A DNA stretch of 64,000 nt from JAVBSN01 sp031556525 (GTDB lineage: Bacteria > Bacillota > Clostridia > Lachnospirales > Lachnospiraceae). The stretch covers positions 1 through 64,000 of the forward strand of contig JAVBSS010000030.1 of NCBI GenBank assembly GCA_031556525.1, read 5' to 3'. Positions within the stretch are counted from its first letter, which is position 1, and every line of letters starts with the position of its first letter. The notes beneath the pieces are model-generated. The model saw only the letters and a program-made list of their open reading frames with translations. It had not been told where the DNA came from and ran no database searches. Of this stretch, positions 8,568 to 16,600 are shown piece by piece. The translations under genes were made by a program, and so were the position numbers.

Positions 8568-9758
8568 ATGAAAAAAATTATGATTTTAGGTGCTAGTATT
8601 TTGCAACTTCCTGCAATACAGAAAGCAAAGAAAATGGGGTTGCAGGTAATTGCTGTAGATATGAATCCAGAGGCAGTAGGTTTTAAGGAAGAAGGAATCA
8701 TAAGCGAAATTATTAGCACTATAGACACGGAAAATGTTCTTGAAGCAGCAATGAAACATGAAATTAATGGAATTATGACACTTGCAAGTGATATGCCTAT
8801 GCGTACAATAGCTGTTGTTGCAAAGGAAATGGGACTGATTGGAATAACAGAACAGACAGCATTAAATGCCACAGATAAAGCAGTTATGCGACAGTGTCTA
8901 AAAGAACATGGAGTGCCAGTGCCTAAGTTTTATAAGGTTGATACTAAGGAAGAATATTTAAAAACTGTTAGTCTTTTTAACACAAAATATATTGTAAAAC
9001 CTGCTGATAATTCGGGGAGTCGAGGAGTAAGTTTACTTTCAGATTTGGAAGATACAGAATCAATAATTAGGGCATTTGATTATAGCAAGGAATATTCCAG
9101 AAGTGGAAGTATTGTGGTTGAGGAATACATGGAAGGACCAGAAGTGAGTGTTGAGACAATCAGTGTAGATGGTGTTTGTCATGTAATACAAATTACGGAC
9201 AAGTTAACTACTGGTGCACCGTATTTTGTAGAGATGGGACATAGTGAGCCATCATTATTATCAGAAGAAACTAAGAAAAAAATATCAGAAATAGCAAGTT
9301 TTGCAGTGGATTCAATAGGGATACAAAATGGACCGTCCCATACAGAAATTAAAGTTACTAAGGAAGGTCCAAAGATTGTAGAAATAGGTGCACGTCTAGG
9401 TGGAGATAACATCACCTCACATCTTGTTCCGTTTTCTACAGGAATAGATTTAGTAGAATCTTGTATTCGTATTGCACTTGGAGAGTTGCCTGATTTAGAG
9501 CAAAAGTTTAATATGGGTTCTGCAATTAGGTATTTTAAGACAGAAGAAGGAACGATTAAAAGTATTGAAGGAATAGAAAAGGCAAAGTCAATAAATGGTG
9601 TAAAACAGGTAAGCATTGTTTGGGGTGTAGGAGAAAAGGCGGTAAAGATTAAAAGTAGTATAGATCGAGTAGGTTTTGTAATTACTCAGGCTAATTGTCC
9701 AAAAGAAGCAATACGAATTTGTGAGGAAGTATGCAAAACAATTAAGATAAATATATAA
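8568..9758 (+). CDS. ATP-grasp domain enzyme of the flagellar sugar island
   Basis: A 396-residue ATP-grasp protein (carboxylate-amine ligase type). The N-terminal preATP-grasp fold has ILGASILQLPAIQKA, the nucleotide loop region reads VKPADNSGSRGVSLL, and VVEEYMEGPEVSVE and VEIGARLGGDNITS complete the ATP and metal site. It has the length of PurK-like and amino-acid ligase-like enzymes. ATG 8568 follows AGGAGGAG (8549-8556). These enzymes join a carboxylate to an amine through an acyl phosphate. In this setting it may attach an amino-acid-like group to an amino sugar of the flagellar nonulosonate, as in the N-methylglutamyl legionaminic acid of C. botulinum; the substrate is not visible from sequence. 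Confidence 0.82.
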   Translation: MKKIMILGASILQLPAIQKAKKMGLQVIAVDMNPEAVGFKEEGIISEIISTIDTENVLEAAMKHEINGIMTLASDMPMRTIAVVAKEMGLIGITEQTALNATDKAVMRQCLKEHGVPVPKFYKVDTKEEYLKTVSLFNTKYIVKPADNSGSRGVSLLSDLEDTESIIRAFDYSKEYSRSGSIVVEEYMEGPEVSVETISVDGVCHVIQITDKLTTGAPYFVEMGHSEPSLLSEETKKKISEIASFAVDSIGIQNGPSHTEIKVTKEGPKIVEIGARLGGDNITSHLVPFSTGIDLVESCIRIALGELPDLEQKFNMGSAIRYFKTEEGTIKSIEGIEKAKSINGVKQVSIVWGVGEKAVKIKSSIDRVGFVITQANCPKEAIRICEEVCKTIKINI

Positions 9759-9790
9759 ATACCAATCTGGGTTATACGAGGAGAGAAGAA

Positions 9791-11905
9791 ATGTTATCTA
9801 AGATTAATATTGCAGAGTATAGTATAAATGAGGATACAATAATATATAAGGATATGTTTAACCAAGGAAAAGAGTTTCCGCTAATATCTATCGGTAGAGA
9901 TAGCTATATTATGGAGACTACTTTAGACTGCAATTTTATAGATAGTGACATATATAGCCTTCAAATAGGAAGATATACTTCAGTTGCTCATAATGTTAAT
10001 TTTATTATTGATTTAAATCATGATTATAAGAGGGTAACACAAGGAAGAGTAAGCGGAATTGAATATAGGGAGCCTGAAAATATAGTGCGTAAAGGTGCAA
10101 TTATAATTGGTAATGATTGTTGGGTTGGTCGTGATGCAACTATTATGAGTGGCGTTACAATATGGGATGGTGCTGTAGTAGCTGCTGGAGCATTTGTAAC
10201 AAAAGATGTGCCACCGTATGCTATTGTTGGAGGGAATCCAGCAAAGATAATAGGTTATAGATTCGAGCAACATCAAATAGATGCTCTTAGGAAAATTGCA
10301 TGGTGGAATTGGCAACATGAGAAAATTGTTGCAAGTCAAGAATTATTAATGGGTGGAGATATTGATGCGTTTATAAATGAATATGAGGAAGAAGCAGATA
10401 GAGAGATTGAAAGTATTGGACTGGTTGATATTAATACTATTCCTAAGAGTGATGAAGGTCAAATCTATTATTATATTCCTGATTTTGAGCAGGACTATCC
10501 AACCTATGAGAGGGTAATATCAGAGTATATAGAAGAATTTTCTGATACTAATAATGAATTGTTATTATATGTGGTAGAAGATGAATTATTGGAAGATAAA
10601 TTAGCAATATTAAATGCTATATTTGATAAATATGAAGATGATAATTGTTATGTAAACTTATATATAGGGCGAGTTGAAGACCATAGAAGTATATTGGCGC
10701 AAGTTGATTGTTATATTACTAACAGGTCTATTGATAATGTGGGGATAATGTCATTTGCACATTTATTAGGAGTATCTTGTATATCCAGTGTTAATAGTAA
10801 GATATTTAATGTAGAATTAGCTATTATAAAACCAAATGCTAGTAATGTTGTAATCAATAATAGTGATACTATAAATAACAATGAGATAATAAAAATTAAT
10901 AATAAAATAAATGAGTTAACTAAAATAAATAAAAATATTATTGGAATAATAAATGATTTATCAAATGATGTAAGTAACTTTGGTAATATAGCAAAGGATA
11001 TAGAACATATATCTATAGCACAAGTTGCATTTGATAGAGCGATTAATAATATTAAATATGAAGTGTTGGGTAGTGAGGAAGAATTATTTGCTCCTAATAT
11101 ATTATCTGTAGATGAGACTGTAGATTTAATCATAAAAGCTAGAAAAAGTGTAGCAAGATTTGGAGATGGAGAATTTGCACTAATAGATAATGTTCATAGA
11201 GCCAAATATCAAAAGGATAATCCTCGATTAGCAGAGAAATTATATGAAGTATTAAAATCTAAAAATGAAAATGTTTTAATAGGTCTAATGGATATCTATG
11301 GTAATCTTGATAGATATACTCATCAAGGAGCTTATGACATAAGAATGTATATTACACCAGAGGTTAGAAAGAGACATAGGGAACTTATTGATATAGATAA
11401 AACTTATATAGATACATGGTTTACAAGACCTTATGTAATATGTAGCGATAATGATACGGATGCGCCCAAACAAAGATTTAAGCGTATTAAGCAGATATGG
11501 AATAGTGAAGATATTGTAATTGTTGAGGGGTGTAAAAGTAGACTAGGTGTTGGTAATGACTTATTCGCTAATGCTAATAGTATTGAGAGAATATTATGTC
11601 CAGCAGAGAATGCATTTGATAGATATGACGAAATTCTTAATGAGGCTAAGAAATTAAGTAAGGATAAACTAATACTAATTGCTCTTGGTGCTACAGCAAC
11701 AGTACTAGCATATGATCTGGCTAATCTAGGATATTGGGCAATAGATATAGGTCATATTGATATTGAATATGAATGGTTTCTAAGAGGTAAGGGACATAAG
11801 ACAGAAGTTAGGGGTAAGTATAATAATGAGGTTAGAGATGGAGAAAATGTTGAAGATATAATTGATGATGAGTATGAGAGTCAGATAATTTCGAGAATAT
11901 ATTAA
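9791..11905 (+). CDS. Fusion protein: hexapeptide acyltransferase plus GT-D fold glycosyltransferase
   Basis: A 704-residue multidomain protein. Residues 1-160 form a left-handed beta-helix acyltransferase of the CatB/XAT type, with hexapeptide repeats and the motif AIVGGNPAKII near residue 150. The middle (about 215-350) resembles part of a nucleotide-sugar-binding Rossmann domain (DCYITNRSIDNVGIMSFAHL). A helical Asn/Ile-rich linker follows (360-440). Residues about 445-690 match the GT-D (DUF1792) family: VARFGDGEFALID near residue 454, and a late ALGATATVLAYDLANLGY. One polypeptide therefore could both acylate and transfer a sugar. It is the last gene of the island, before a strong terminator. 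Confidence 0.82.
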   Translation: MLSKINIAEYSINEDTIIYKDMFNQGKEFPLISIGRDSYIMETTLDCNFIDSDIYSLQIGRYTSVAHNVNFIIDLNHDYKRVTQGRVSGIEYREPENIVRKGAIIIGNDCWVGRDATIMSGVTIWDGAVVAAGAFVTKDVPPYAIVGGNPAKIIGYRFEQHQIDALRKIAWWNWQHEKIVASQELLMGGDIDAFINEYEEEADREIESIGLVDINTIPKSDEGQIYYYIPDFEQDYPTYERVISEYIEEFSDTNNELLLYVVEDELLEDKLAILNAIFDKYEDDNCYVNLYIGRVEDHRSILAQVDCYITNRSIDNVGIMSFAHLLGVSCISSVNSKIFNVELAIIKPNASNVVINNSDTINNNEIIKINNKINELTKINKNIIGIINDLSNDVSNFGNIAKDIEHISIAQVAFDRAINNIKYEVLGSEEELFAPNILSVDETVDLIIKARKSVARFGDGEFALIDNVHRAKYQKDNPRLAEKLYEVLKSKNENVLIGLMDIYGNLDRYTHQGAYDIRMYITPEVRKRHRELIDIDKTYIDTWFTRPYVICSDNDTDAPKQRFKRIKQIWNSEDIVIVEGCKSRLGVGNDLFANANSIERILCPAENAFDRYDEILNEAKKLSKDKLILIALGATATVLAYDLANLGYWAIDIGHIDIEYEWFLRGKGHKTEVRGKYNNEVRDGENVEDIIDDEYESQIISRIY

Positions 11906-11910
11906 ATGAA

Positions 11911-11947
11911 AAGTTTTCACGACTTAGGTTGTGAAAACTTTTTTTGT
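11911..11947 (+). terminator. Rho-independent terminator of the glycosylation operon
   Basis: A 13-bp stem (11911-11923 with 11928-11940, one G-T pair) closes a TTAG loop and is followed by seven T residues. It lies 6 bases after the fusion gene. Confidence 0.92.
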
Positions 11948-11960
11948 GGTGATATATCTA

Positions 11961-11989
11961 TTGACATGACTTTTCTTTGTTGCTACAAT
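11961..11989 (+). promoter_or_regulatory. Sigma-A promoter of the AlbA_2 regulator
   Basis: Consensus TTGACA (11961-11966), 17-base spacer and TACAAT (11984-11989). The start of transcription would be near 11996, so any coding start before that point, such as ATG 11977, is ruled out. Confidence 0.85.
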
Positions 11990-12024
11990 TATTAAAAGAT
12001 AGAAAAAGAAAGAAGGCGAAAGAA

Positions 12025-13368
12025 ATGAAACTATATGAAAATCTAGATATAGAATTTAAGGAAATCTATGTACCTAGCATAAAAAAAGAAGTAATTGCTT
12101 TTGCAAATTCAGAAGGCGGCACACTATATATAGGAATTCGTAATGATGGAGTGACAGTTGGTTTAGAGAATGTAGATGAAGTAATGCTTCAAGTTGCTAG
12201 TGCACTAAAGGATTCTATAAAACCAGATGTTATGCCTTTTGTTCAGATAAAAGCTATTGAGAGAGACGGCAAAAAGATAGTAGAAGTAACTGTTCAGACA
12301 GGAACAAATCGACCATATTATCTTACAGAAAAGGGATTAAAACCAACAGGTGTTTATGTTCGTAAGGGAAGCGCCTCTATACCAGTTAGTGATGAAGGCA
12401 TAAGAGAAATGATTATTCAAAATAGTGGGAAATCATACGAAAAGGAAAGAAGTCTGAATCAAGAACTAACTTTTGAGACATTTAATCATGAAATGTCATT
12501 ACGTTCGTTGGAAAGTGGTGCAGTGCAGATGCAGACTCTAGATATGATTGGAGAAGATGGTCTCTATACTAATCTAGCACTGTTGTTATCGGACCAGTGT
12601 GAGCATAGTATAAAAGTTGCTATATTTCAAGGTGGAGATAAGGCAATATTTAGAGATAGAAAAGAATTTACAGGTTCAATACTCAAGCAATTAGAAGAAG
12701 TATATCATCTTATTAATTTGAATAATAAAGTAAAGGCAACATTTTCTGGACTTAACAGAATAGATAATTTTGACTATCCTGAAGATGCCATAAGAGAGGC
12801 TTTAATAAATAGTATTGTACACAGGGATTATTCTTTTAGTGGAAGTACCTTAATTAATTTATATAATGATAGGATTGAATTTGTATCATTGGGAGGATTA
12901 GTTTCAGGGCTATCTATGGAAGCAATCTTTATGGGAGTATCACAATCAAGGAATCCTAATTTGGCAGCTATATTATATCGTATAAAATTAATTGAGAGTT
13001 ATGGAACAGGCATAGGTAAGATACAAAAATTATATTCTGAAGCAGACATAAAACCTGTTTTTGAAACAGCAGAAGGAGCATTTAAGGTAACACTACCGAA
13101 TAGGAATGAAATCTATACTACAACAATAGAGGTAAGGGATTCTAGTCCGTATGGTAATAGAATATTGAGATATAGTATTGGACATCAGAAGGCAATGATT
13201 CTTGAGTATGTTGAAGAGAATGGTTGTATAACACGTAAAGAAGTAGAGGAATTATTGGATATTAAGACAACAAAAGCGTTTGGATTGGTTAAGGAGCTTT
13301 GCGAAGATGGAGAGCTTAGAGTAGAAGGTAGTGGTAGATTGAGTTATTATGTGATGGTAGAGAAATAG
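12025..13368 (+). CDS. AlbA_2 (Schlafen-type) transcriptional regulator with RecG-like ATP-binding region
   Basis: A 447-residue protein. Residues 1-120 form the AlbA_2 domain, with FANSEGGTLYIGIRNDG, the motif characteristic of this putative nucleic-acid-binding family. The central part carries DNFDYPEDAIREALINSIVHRDYSFSG, here quoted as PEDAIREALINSIVHRDY, a GHKL-like ATPase motif, and SYGTGIGKIQKLY. A C-terminal winged helix (residues about 380-440) would bind DNA. ATG 12025 is chosen since it follows the promoter at 11961-11989 and has AGAAGG upstream. Such proteins are often stress or phage-linked regulators; the target is unknown. It stands alone between terminators. Confidence 0.87.
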   Translation: MKLYENLDIEFKEIYVPSIKKEVIAFANSEGGTLYIGIRNDGVTVGLENVDEVMLQVASALKDSIKPDVMPFVQIKAIERDGKKIVEVTVQTGTNRPYYLTEKGLKPTGVYVRKGSASIPVSDEGIREMIIQNSGKSYEKERSLNQELTFETFNHEMSLRSLESGAVQMQTLDMIGEDGLYTNLALLLSDQCEHSIKVAIFQGGDKAIFRDRKEFTGSILKQLEEVYHLINLNNKVKATFSGLNRIDNFDYPEDAIREALINSIVHRDYSFSGSTLINLYNDRIEFVSLGGLVSGLSMEAIFMGVSQSRNPNLAAILYRIKLIESYGTGIGKIQKLYSEADIKPVFETAEGAFKVTLPNRNEIYTTTIEVRDSSPYGNRILRYSIGHQKAMILEYVEENGCITRKEVEELLDIKTTKAFGLVKELCEDGELRVEGSGRLSYYVMVEK

Positions 13369-13384
13369 AGGGATTGTGCAAGTG

Positions 13385-13411
13385 ATGTGTCCCATGGGGA
13401 GACATTTTTTT
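13385..13411 (+). terminator. Terminator after the AlbA_2 gene
   Basis: Stem ATGT-TCCC (13385-13394) with GGGA-ACAT (13397-13404 region), one internal G/G mismatch, followed by seven T residues. Confidence 0.7.
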
Positions 13412-13457
13412 GTATAGAAAAGGAAAAATTCATATAAGTTAATTTATAATACATGAA

Positions 13458-13489
13458 AAATAGGTCTAGTAATTTTGCTAGACCTATTT
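13458..13489. terminator. Strong 12-bp hairpin, probable bidirectional terminator
   Basis: AAATAGGTCTAG (13458-13469) and CTAGACCTATTT (13478-13489) form a perfect 12-bp stem with an 8-base loop. The sequence lies in a gene-free stretch; A and T runs on either side fit termination from both directions. Confidence 0.6.
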
Positions 13490-13549
13490 GGATTTTATTG
13501 ATTATTTAGTTATAGAATAAAATTATCGTATATTGTACAGTAATATGTA

Positions 13550-13587
13550 AGAACGGGCAACAGAGTAATAGTTGCCTGTTCTTTTTG
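13550..13587 (+). terminator. Third hairpin terminator of the intergenic block
   Basis: AGAACGGGCAAC (13550-13561) pairs with GTTGCCTGTTCT (13571-13582), one G-T pair, followed by TTTTTG. Three hairpins within 200 bases isolate the accessory segment that follows. The stretch 13369-13603 holds no gene that I can support. Confidence 0.75.
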
Positions 13588-13603
13588 TTAAAGCATTTAA
13601 ACA

Positions 13604-13801
13604 TTAAGTAATTTCATATATTTGTCCTCCGTAAGAAACGGTTGGCATATATTCGGACATACATATATAGCGTTTAGAAGTGTTTATACCCAATTCTTTA
13701 AGTTTATATACAAAATCAGTTGTTGTCATAGTCATTTCATTGTAATAGCATAAAGAACGGTCGTTAGTTATGTAGTATTGATATTTATAGGACCTACCCA
13801 T
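13604..13801 (-). CDS. Small hypothetical protein
   Basis: A 65-residue Tyr-rich basic protein (starts MGRSYKYQYYITNDRS, ends SYGGQIYEIT). ATG at 13801 (reading left) is preferred over the upstream in-frame ATG because AAAGGAG at 13810-13816 sits 8 bases before it. I do not recognise the family. It has no membrane segment. It is divergent from the DUF6431-amidase-cytolysin genes. Confidence 0.55.
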   Translation of the reverse strand: MGRSYKYQYYITNDRSLCYYNEMTMTTTDFVYKLKELGINTSKRYICMSEYMPTVSYGGQIYEIT

Positions 13802-13870
13802 ATTTCTTTCTCCTTTCATTAATATTCAGTGCACTAAAGTAATAATAAAATAGGGTATGTTTAAATGTAA

Positions 13871-13938
13871 GTTATGTGAAAATTTATAGAGCCATCCCTA
13901 ATAGTAATAAAATACATATTTACAAAATTTCACATAAC
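13871..13938. repeat. Imperfect inverted repeat between divergent genes
   Basis: GTTATGTGAAAATTT (13871-13885) is mirrored by AAAATTTCACATAAC (13924-13938), about 14 bp of complementarity, 38 bases apart. The outer arms (TAGGGTATG to the left, CATGCCTA to the right) extend the symmetry with a gap. It could be an operator pair, a cruciform or the relic of a miniature element. Confidence 0.6.
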
Positions 13939-13969
13939 ATGCCTATATACTACATATAAAAACGCATAA

Positions 13970-13986
13970 AATAAGATTATCTTATT
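13970..13986. promoter_or_regulatory. Perfect 17-base palindrome, operator candidate
   Basis: AATAAGAT-T-ATCTTATT (13970-13986) is a perfect dyad 66 bases before the first gene of the amidase-cytolysin operon. Its position fits a repressor or activator site, but no cognate regulator is identified. Confidence 0.4.
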
Positions 13987-14051
13987 AAAGGGCCCGAATT
14001 AAAGATAATAAGACAATGTTGGTATTGACACTGTAGTTTAAAAGAGAAGGG

Positions 14052-14438
14052 ATGGTTATGATTTTTGGAGTATTAGATGTAGGCAGTTCGGAATACGTTA
14101 ATAACGAATTTATGATTTTAGATAAAATTGAAGAAATGTCAAAATCAAAAGAGTTATTATGTCCTAATTGTTTGAGCAAAGTATATGTACATAGCTCATA
14201 CAGAAGGAATGTTATTAATTCAGAATTTGAAAAAATAAGTATTAGAATTATTAAGGTAAGATGTACAAATAATTCTTGTAAAAAAATTCATTCAATTATT
14301 CCTAATTTTGTTGTTCCTCAAAAACAATATAGTAAGGAAATTATCGTAAAGGCGTTATGCGAAGATAAGAATCCAGATTGTCCCGCTGATAATAGTACAA
14401 TTCTTAGATGGATAAGAGAAGGCACTAATGCAAAGTGA
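14052..14438 (+). CDS. DUF6431-like zinc-ribbon protein
   Basis: A 128-residue protein with a four-cysteine zinc ribbon (LCPNC near residue 37 and RCTNNSCKKIH near residue 74), then HSIIPNFVVPQKQYS and a short C-terminal helix-turn-helix-like end (STILRWIREG). This arrangement matches the small DUF6431 family, found near mobile elements in Clostridia and related to the N-terminal part of some transposases. It may bind DNA and could regulate the two genes behind it (41-base gap), or be a remnant of the element that brought them. Ribosome binding site AGAAGG, ATG 14052. Confidence 0.7.
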   Translation: MVMIFGVLDVGSSEYVNNEFMILDKIEEMSKSKELLCPNCLSKVYVHSSYRRNVINSEFEKISIRIIKVRCTNNSCKKIHSIIPNFVVPQKQYSKEIIVKALCEDKNPDCPADNSTILRWIREGTNAK

Positions 14439-14479
14439 GAATTAGTTATATAAAATATAAGAAGTGGAGGAATAGAATA

Positions 14480-14995
14480 ATGATAAACATTAGTAAAAAA
14501 ATAAGTAAGTATAACTATAGTAAGGGACAAGCCTCGCGAGTTAAATATATTGTTATACACTATGTAGGCGCTTTAGGAGATGCTCAAGCAAACTGTCAGT
14601 ATTATGCATCAAGAGAAGTAGGCGCAAGTGCTCACTATTTTGTAGGATTTAATGGAGATGTATGGCAAAGTGTAGAAGATGCTAATATTGCATGGCATTG
14701 TGGAGCGAAAAAATATGTTCATTCGGAATGTCGTAATGCTAACTCATTAGGAATTGAAATGTGTGTCCGTAAAAGGGATAAAACTCATTTGGGTGCAGAA
14801 GATAAAGATTGGTATTTTGAAGATGCTACTGTAAAAGCGGCACAAGAGTTGACAAAGTATTTAATGCAAAAATATAAAATACCAGCTGATAGAGTTATAC
14901 GTCATTATGATGTGACAGGAAAAATATGTCCTAATCCATATGTGTTTAATACAACTAATCATACATGGGAAGAGTTTAAACAAGGAATAAATTAA
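14480..14995 (+). CDS. N-acetylmuramoyl-L-alanine amidase (Amidase_2 / PGRP fold)
   Basis: A 171-residue single-domain amidase that cleaves the lactyl-amide bond between muramic acid and the stem peptide. Zinc ligands are visible: IVIHYVGA (first His) and VIRHYDVTGKICPNP (second His and Cys). SLGIEMCV is the usual central strand. It has neither a signal peptide nor a cell-wall-binding domain, so it resembles phage endolysins and intracellular autolysins. ATG 14480 has GGAGG at 14465-14469; earlier in-frame ATG 14435 overlaps the previous gene. It lies 33 bases before the cytolysin gene, in one operon. Confidence 0.92.
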   Translation: MINISKKISKYNYSKGQASRVKYIVIHYVGALGDAQANCQYYASREVGASAHYFVGFNGDVWQSVEDANIAWHCGAKKYVHSECRNANSLGIEMCVRKRDKTHLGAEDKDWYFEDATVKAAQELTKYLMQKYKIPADRVIRHYDVTGKICPNPYVFNTTNHTWEEFKQGIN

Positions 14996-15028
14996 TAAAA
15001 TATTATAAAATAAAAGGAGCGAAATATT

Positions 15029-16432
15029 ATGAATATATTAGATGAAAAAATTTTAGAACTAAAATATGATGAAAATGAAATATTACTTTCTAAAGAAATG
15101 GGGCTTGATAACTTTAAGCCTTTTGAAGAAAAAAGAGAAAATAATAAATATATTGTAATAGAAAGAACAGAAAAGGATTTAAGTAGTAATAATTATGATA
15201 TAGGTATTGTGGAATCAGTTGTAGACAGAGCTTTCCCTGGTTCTTTAATTAAAGCTAATAGTAAATTGCTAGATAATAATCCAGATATATTAGTTGCAAA
15301 TCGTAAACCTATGAGGTTTAGAATTGATCTTCCTGGCATGGAAAAGGAAGCTGAATTTATAGTTAATTCTCCAGATTACATAAATGTTTCTAGTGCAATA
15401 GAAGAAAGAGTAAATCTTTGGAATGATAAATACGCATCTAAAAATAAAATTGTAGCAAGAACTGTATATAAAGAGAGTATGATATATAGTAAGCAGCAAA
15501 TGAGTGCAAAATTTGGTTTTGATATAAATAAGTTGGATAAGGAACTTGGTATAGATTTTGAAGCAATCTATAAGAATGATACCTCTGTTTTTGTTGCAGA
15601 ATTACAACAAATATTCTATACTGTGTCTTCTGAAATGCCTAAAAATCCTTCAGATGTATTTGCTGATAATCAATCATGGGATGATTTGGTGAAAAAAGGC
15701 GTAGATAAGAAGAATCCACCAGCACTTGTTAATAAGGTGGCTTATGGAAGAAAAATATATGTAAAGTTAGAAACTAATAGCAAAGATACTAGTGTAAAAG
15801 CTGCATTTAAGGCTGCTATGAATGGAGCAAGTACTGATTTAGATATGAAGTATAAAGAAATACTAAAAAATACCAACTTTACAGTTATTGTACTTGGTGG
15901 AGGAGCAAAAGAGCATATTAGTGTTGTAAAATGCAATAATCTTGAAAAAGTAAAAGAAGTAATTGAAAATAATTCAGAATATAGTAGAAAAAACCCAGGA
16001 TATCCTATTTTTTATAATACTATTTTCTTAAAAGATAATGTAAATGCAAAAGTAATAAATATGGTAAAATATGTAGAGACTACTAGTAAAGAGTATTCAG
16101 GAGGTACAATTACTTTAATACATGAAGGTGCGTATGTTGCCCAATTTAGAGTATCGTGGGATGAAATTTCATATGATAATAATGGAAATAGAATAGTGGC
16201 AAGAAAGAATTGGAATGGAAATTCTCAAGATCGTACAGCACGCTTTTCTACAGAAATATATCTAGAAGGAAATTGTGAAAATATACATATATTTGCACGT
16301 GAATGTACAGGACTAGCATGGGAATGGTGGAGAACAGTTTTTGATAAAGGAAATCTTCCGCTAATACCAAAAAGAACATGTAAAATCAGTGGAACAACAT
16401 TGCATCCTAAATATAGTATGGAAGAAAAATAA
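15029..16432 (+). CDS. Cholesterol-dependent cytolysin (thiol-activated cytolysin)
   Basis: A 467-residue pore-forming protein of the pneumolysin/perfringolysin family. The canonical undecapeptide ECTGLAWEWWR is intact at residues 425-435 (bases 16301-16333), and the cholesterol-recognition pair Thr457-Leu458 lies in SGTTLHP (His replaces the usual Tyr after it). VAYGRKIYVKLET, YVAQFRVSWDE and LPLIPKR match the family throughout, and the length equals pneumolysin (471). There is no signal peptide: the start (MNILDEKILELKYDEN) aligns with the mature pneumolysin start, so release would need lysis or another route. Preceded by AAAGGAG and by an amidase gene in the same operon, recalling the LytA-pneumolysin pairing. 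The family forms large pores in cholesterol-containing membranes of eukaryotes. Confidence 0.97.
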   Translation: MNILDEKILELKYDENEILLSKEMGLDNFKPFEEKRENNKYIVIERTEKDLSSNNYDIGIVESVVDRAFPGSLIKANSKLLDNNPDILVANRKPMRFRIDLPGMEKEAEFIVNSPDYINVSSAIEERVNLWNDKYASKNKIVARTVYKESMIYSKQQMSAKFGFDINKLDKELGIDFEAIYKNDTSVFVAELQQIFYTVSSEMPKNPSDVFADNQSWDDLVKKGVDKKNPPALVNKVAYGRKIYVKLETNSKDTSVKAAFKAAMNGASTDLDMKYKEILKNTNFTVIVLGGGAKEHISVVKCNNLEKVKEVIENNSEYSRKNPGYPIFYNTIFLKDNVNAKVINMVKYVETTSKEYSGGTITLIHEGAYVAQFRVSWDEISYDNNGNRIVARKNWNGNSQDRTARFSTEIYLEGNCENIHIFARECTGLAWEWWRTVFDKGNLPLIPKRTCKISGTTLHPKYSMEEK

Positions 16433-16450
16433 AAATTAACGAATGATATG

Positions 16451-16485
16451 AAAGTCGATATTTTAAATGATATCGGCTTTTATCT
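16451..16485 (+). terminator. Terminator of the amidase-cytolysin operon
   Basis: AAAGTCGATAT (16451-16461) pairs with ATATCGGCTTT (16470-16480) with one G-T pair, followed by a T-rich stretch (TATCTTG). It lies 18 bases after the cytolysin stop. Confidence 0.65.
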
Positions 16486-16488
16486 TGC

Positions 16489-16556
16489 ATTTGTAAGTTA
16501 TAACTGATAAAAATATTAAAATATGCTATTTGTAAGTTACAACTTATAAAATATTG
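16489..16556. repeat. Two near-identical direct repeats
   Basis: The motif TTTGTAAGTTA-AACT-ATAAAA-ATATT occurs at about 16489-16516 and again at about 16530-16556 with a few differences. Each copy has internal symmetry around GTAAGTTA. It marks the right edge of the cytolysin segment; function unknown. Confidence 0.5.
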
Positions 16557-16600
16557 AAATCACACTTTGTAATATATATAATAAAAATAGAAGGCACTGA

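Noticed and set aside
9179..9616. A 145-codon frame on the minus strand
   Set aside because: It is antisense to the ATP-grasp gene and has no motif or start site.
11977..12024. An earlier ATG start for the AlbA_2 regulator
   Set aside because: It lies between the -35 and -10 boxes of a near-consensus promoter (11961-11989), so the RNA would begin after it.
14052..14438. A complete insertion sequence
   Set aside because: Only a short zinc-ribbon protein is present, with no catalytic DDE or HUH domain and no terminal repeats that frame it.
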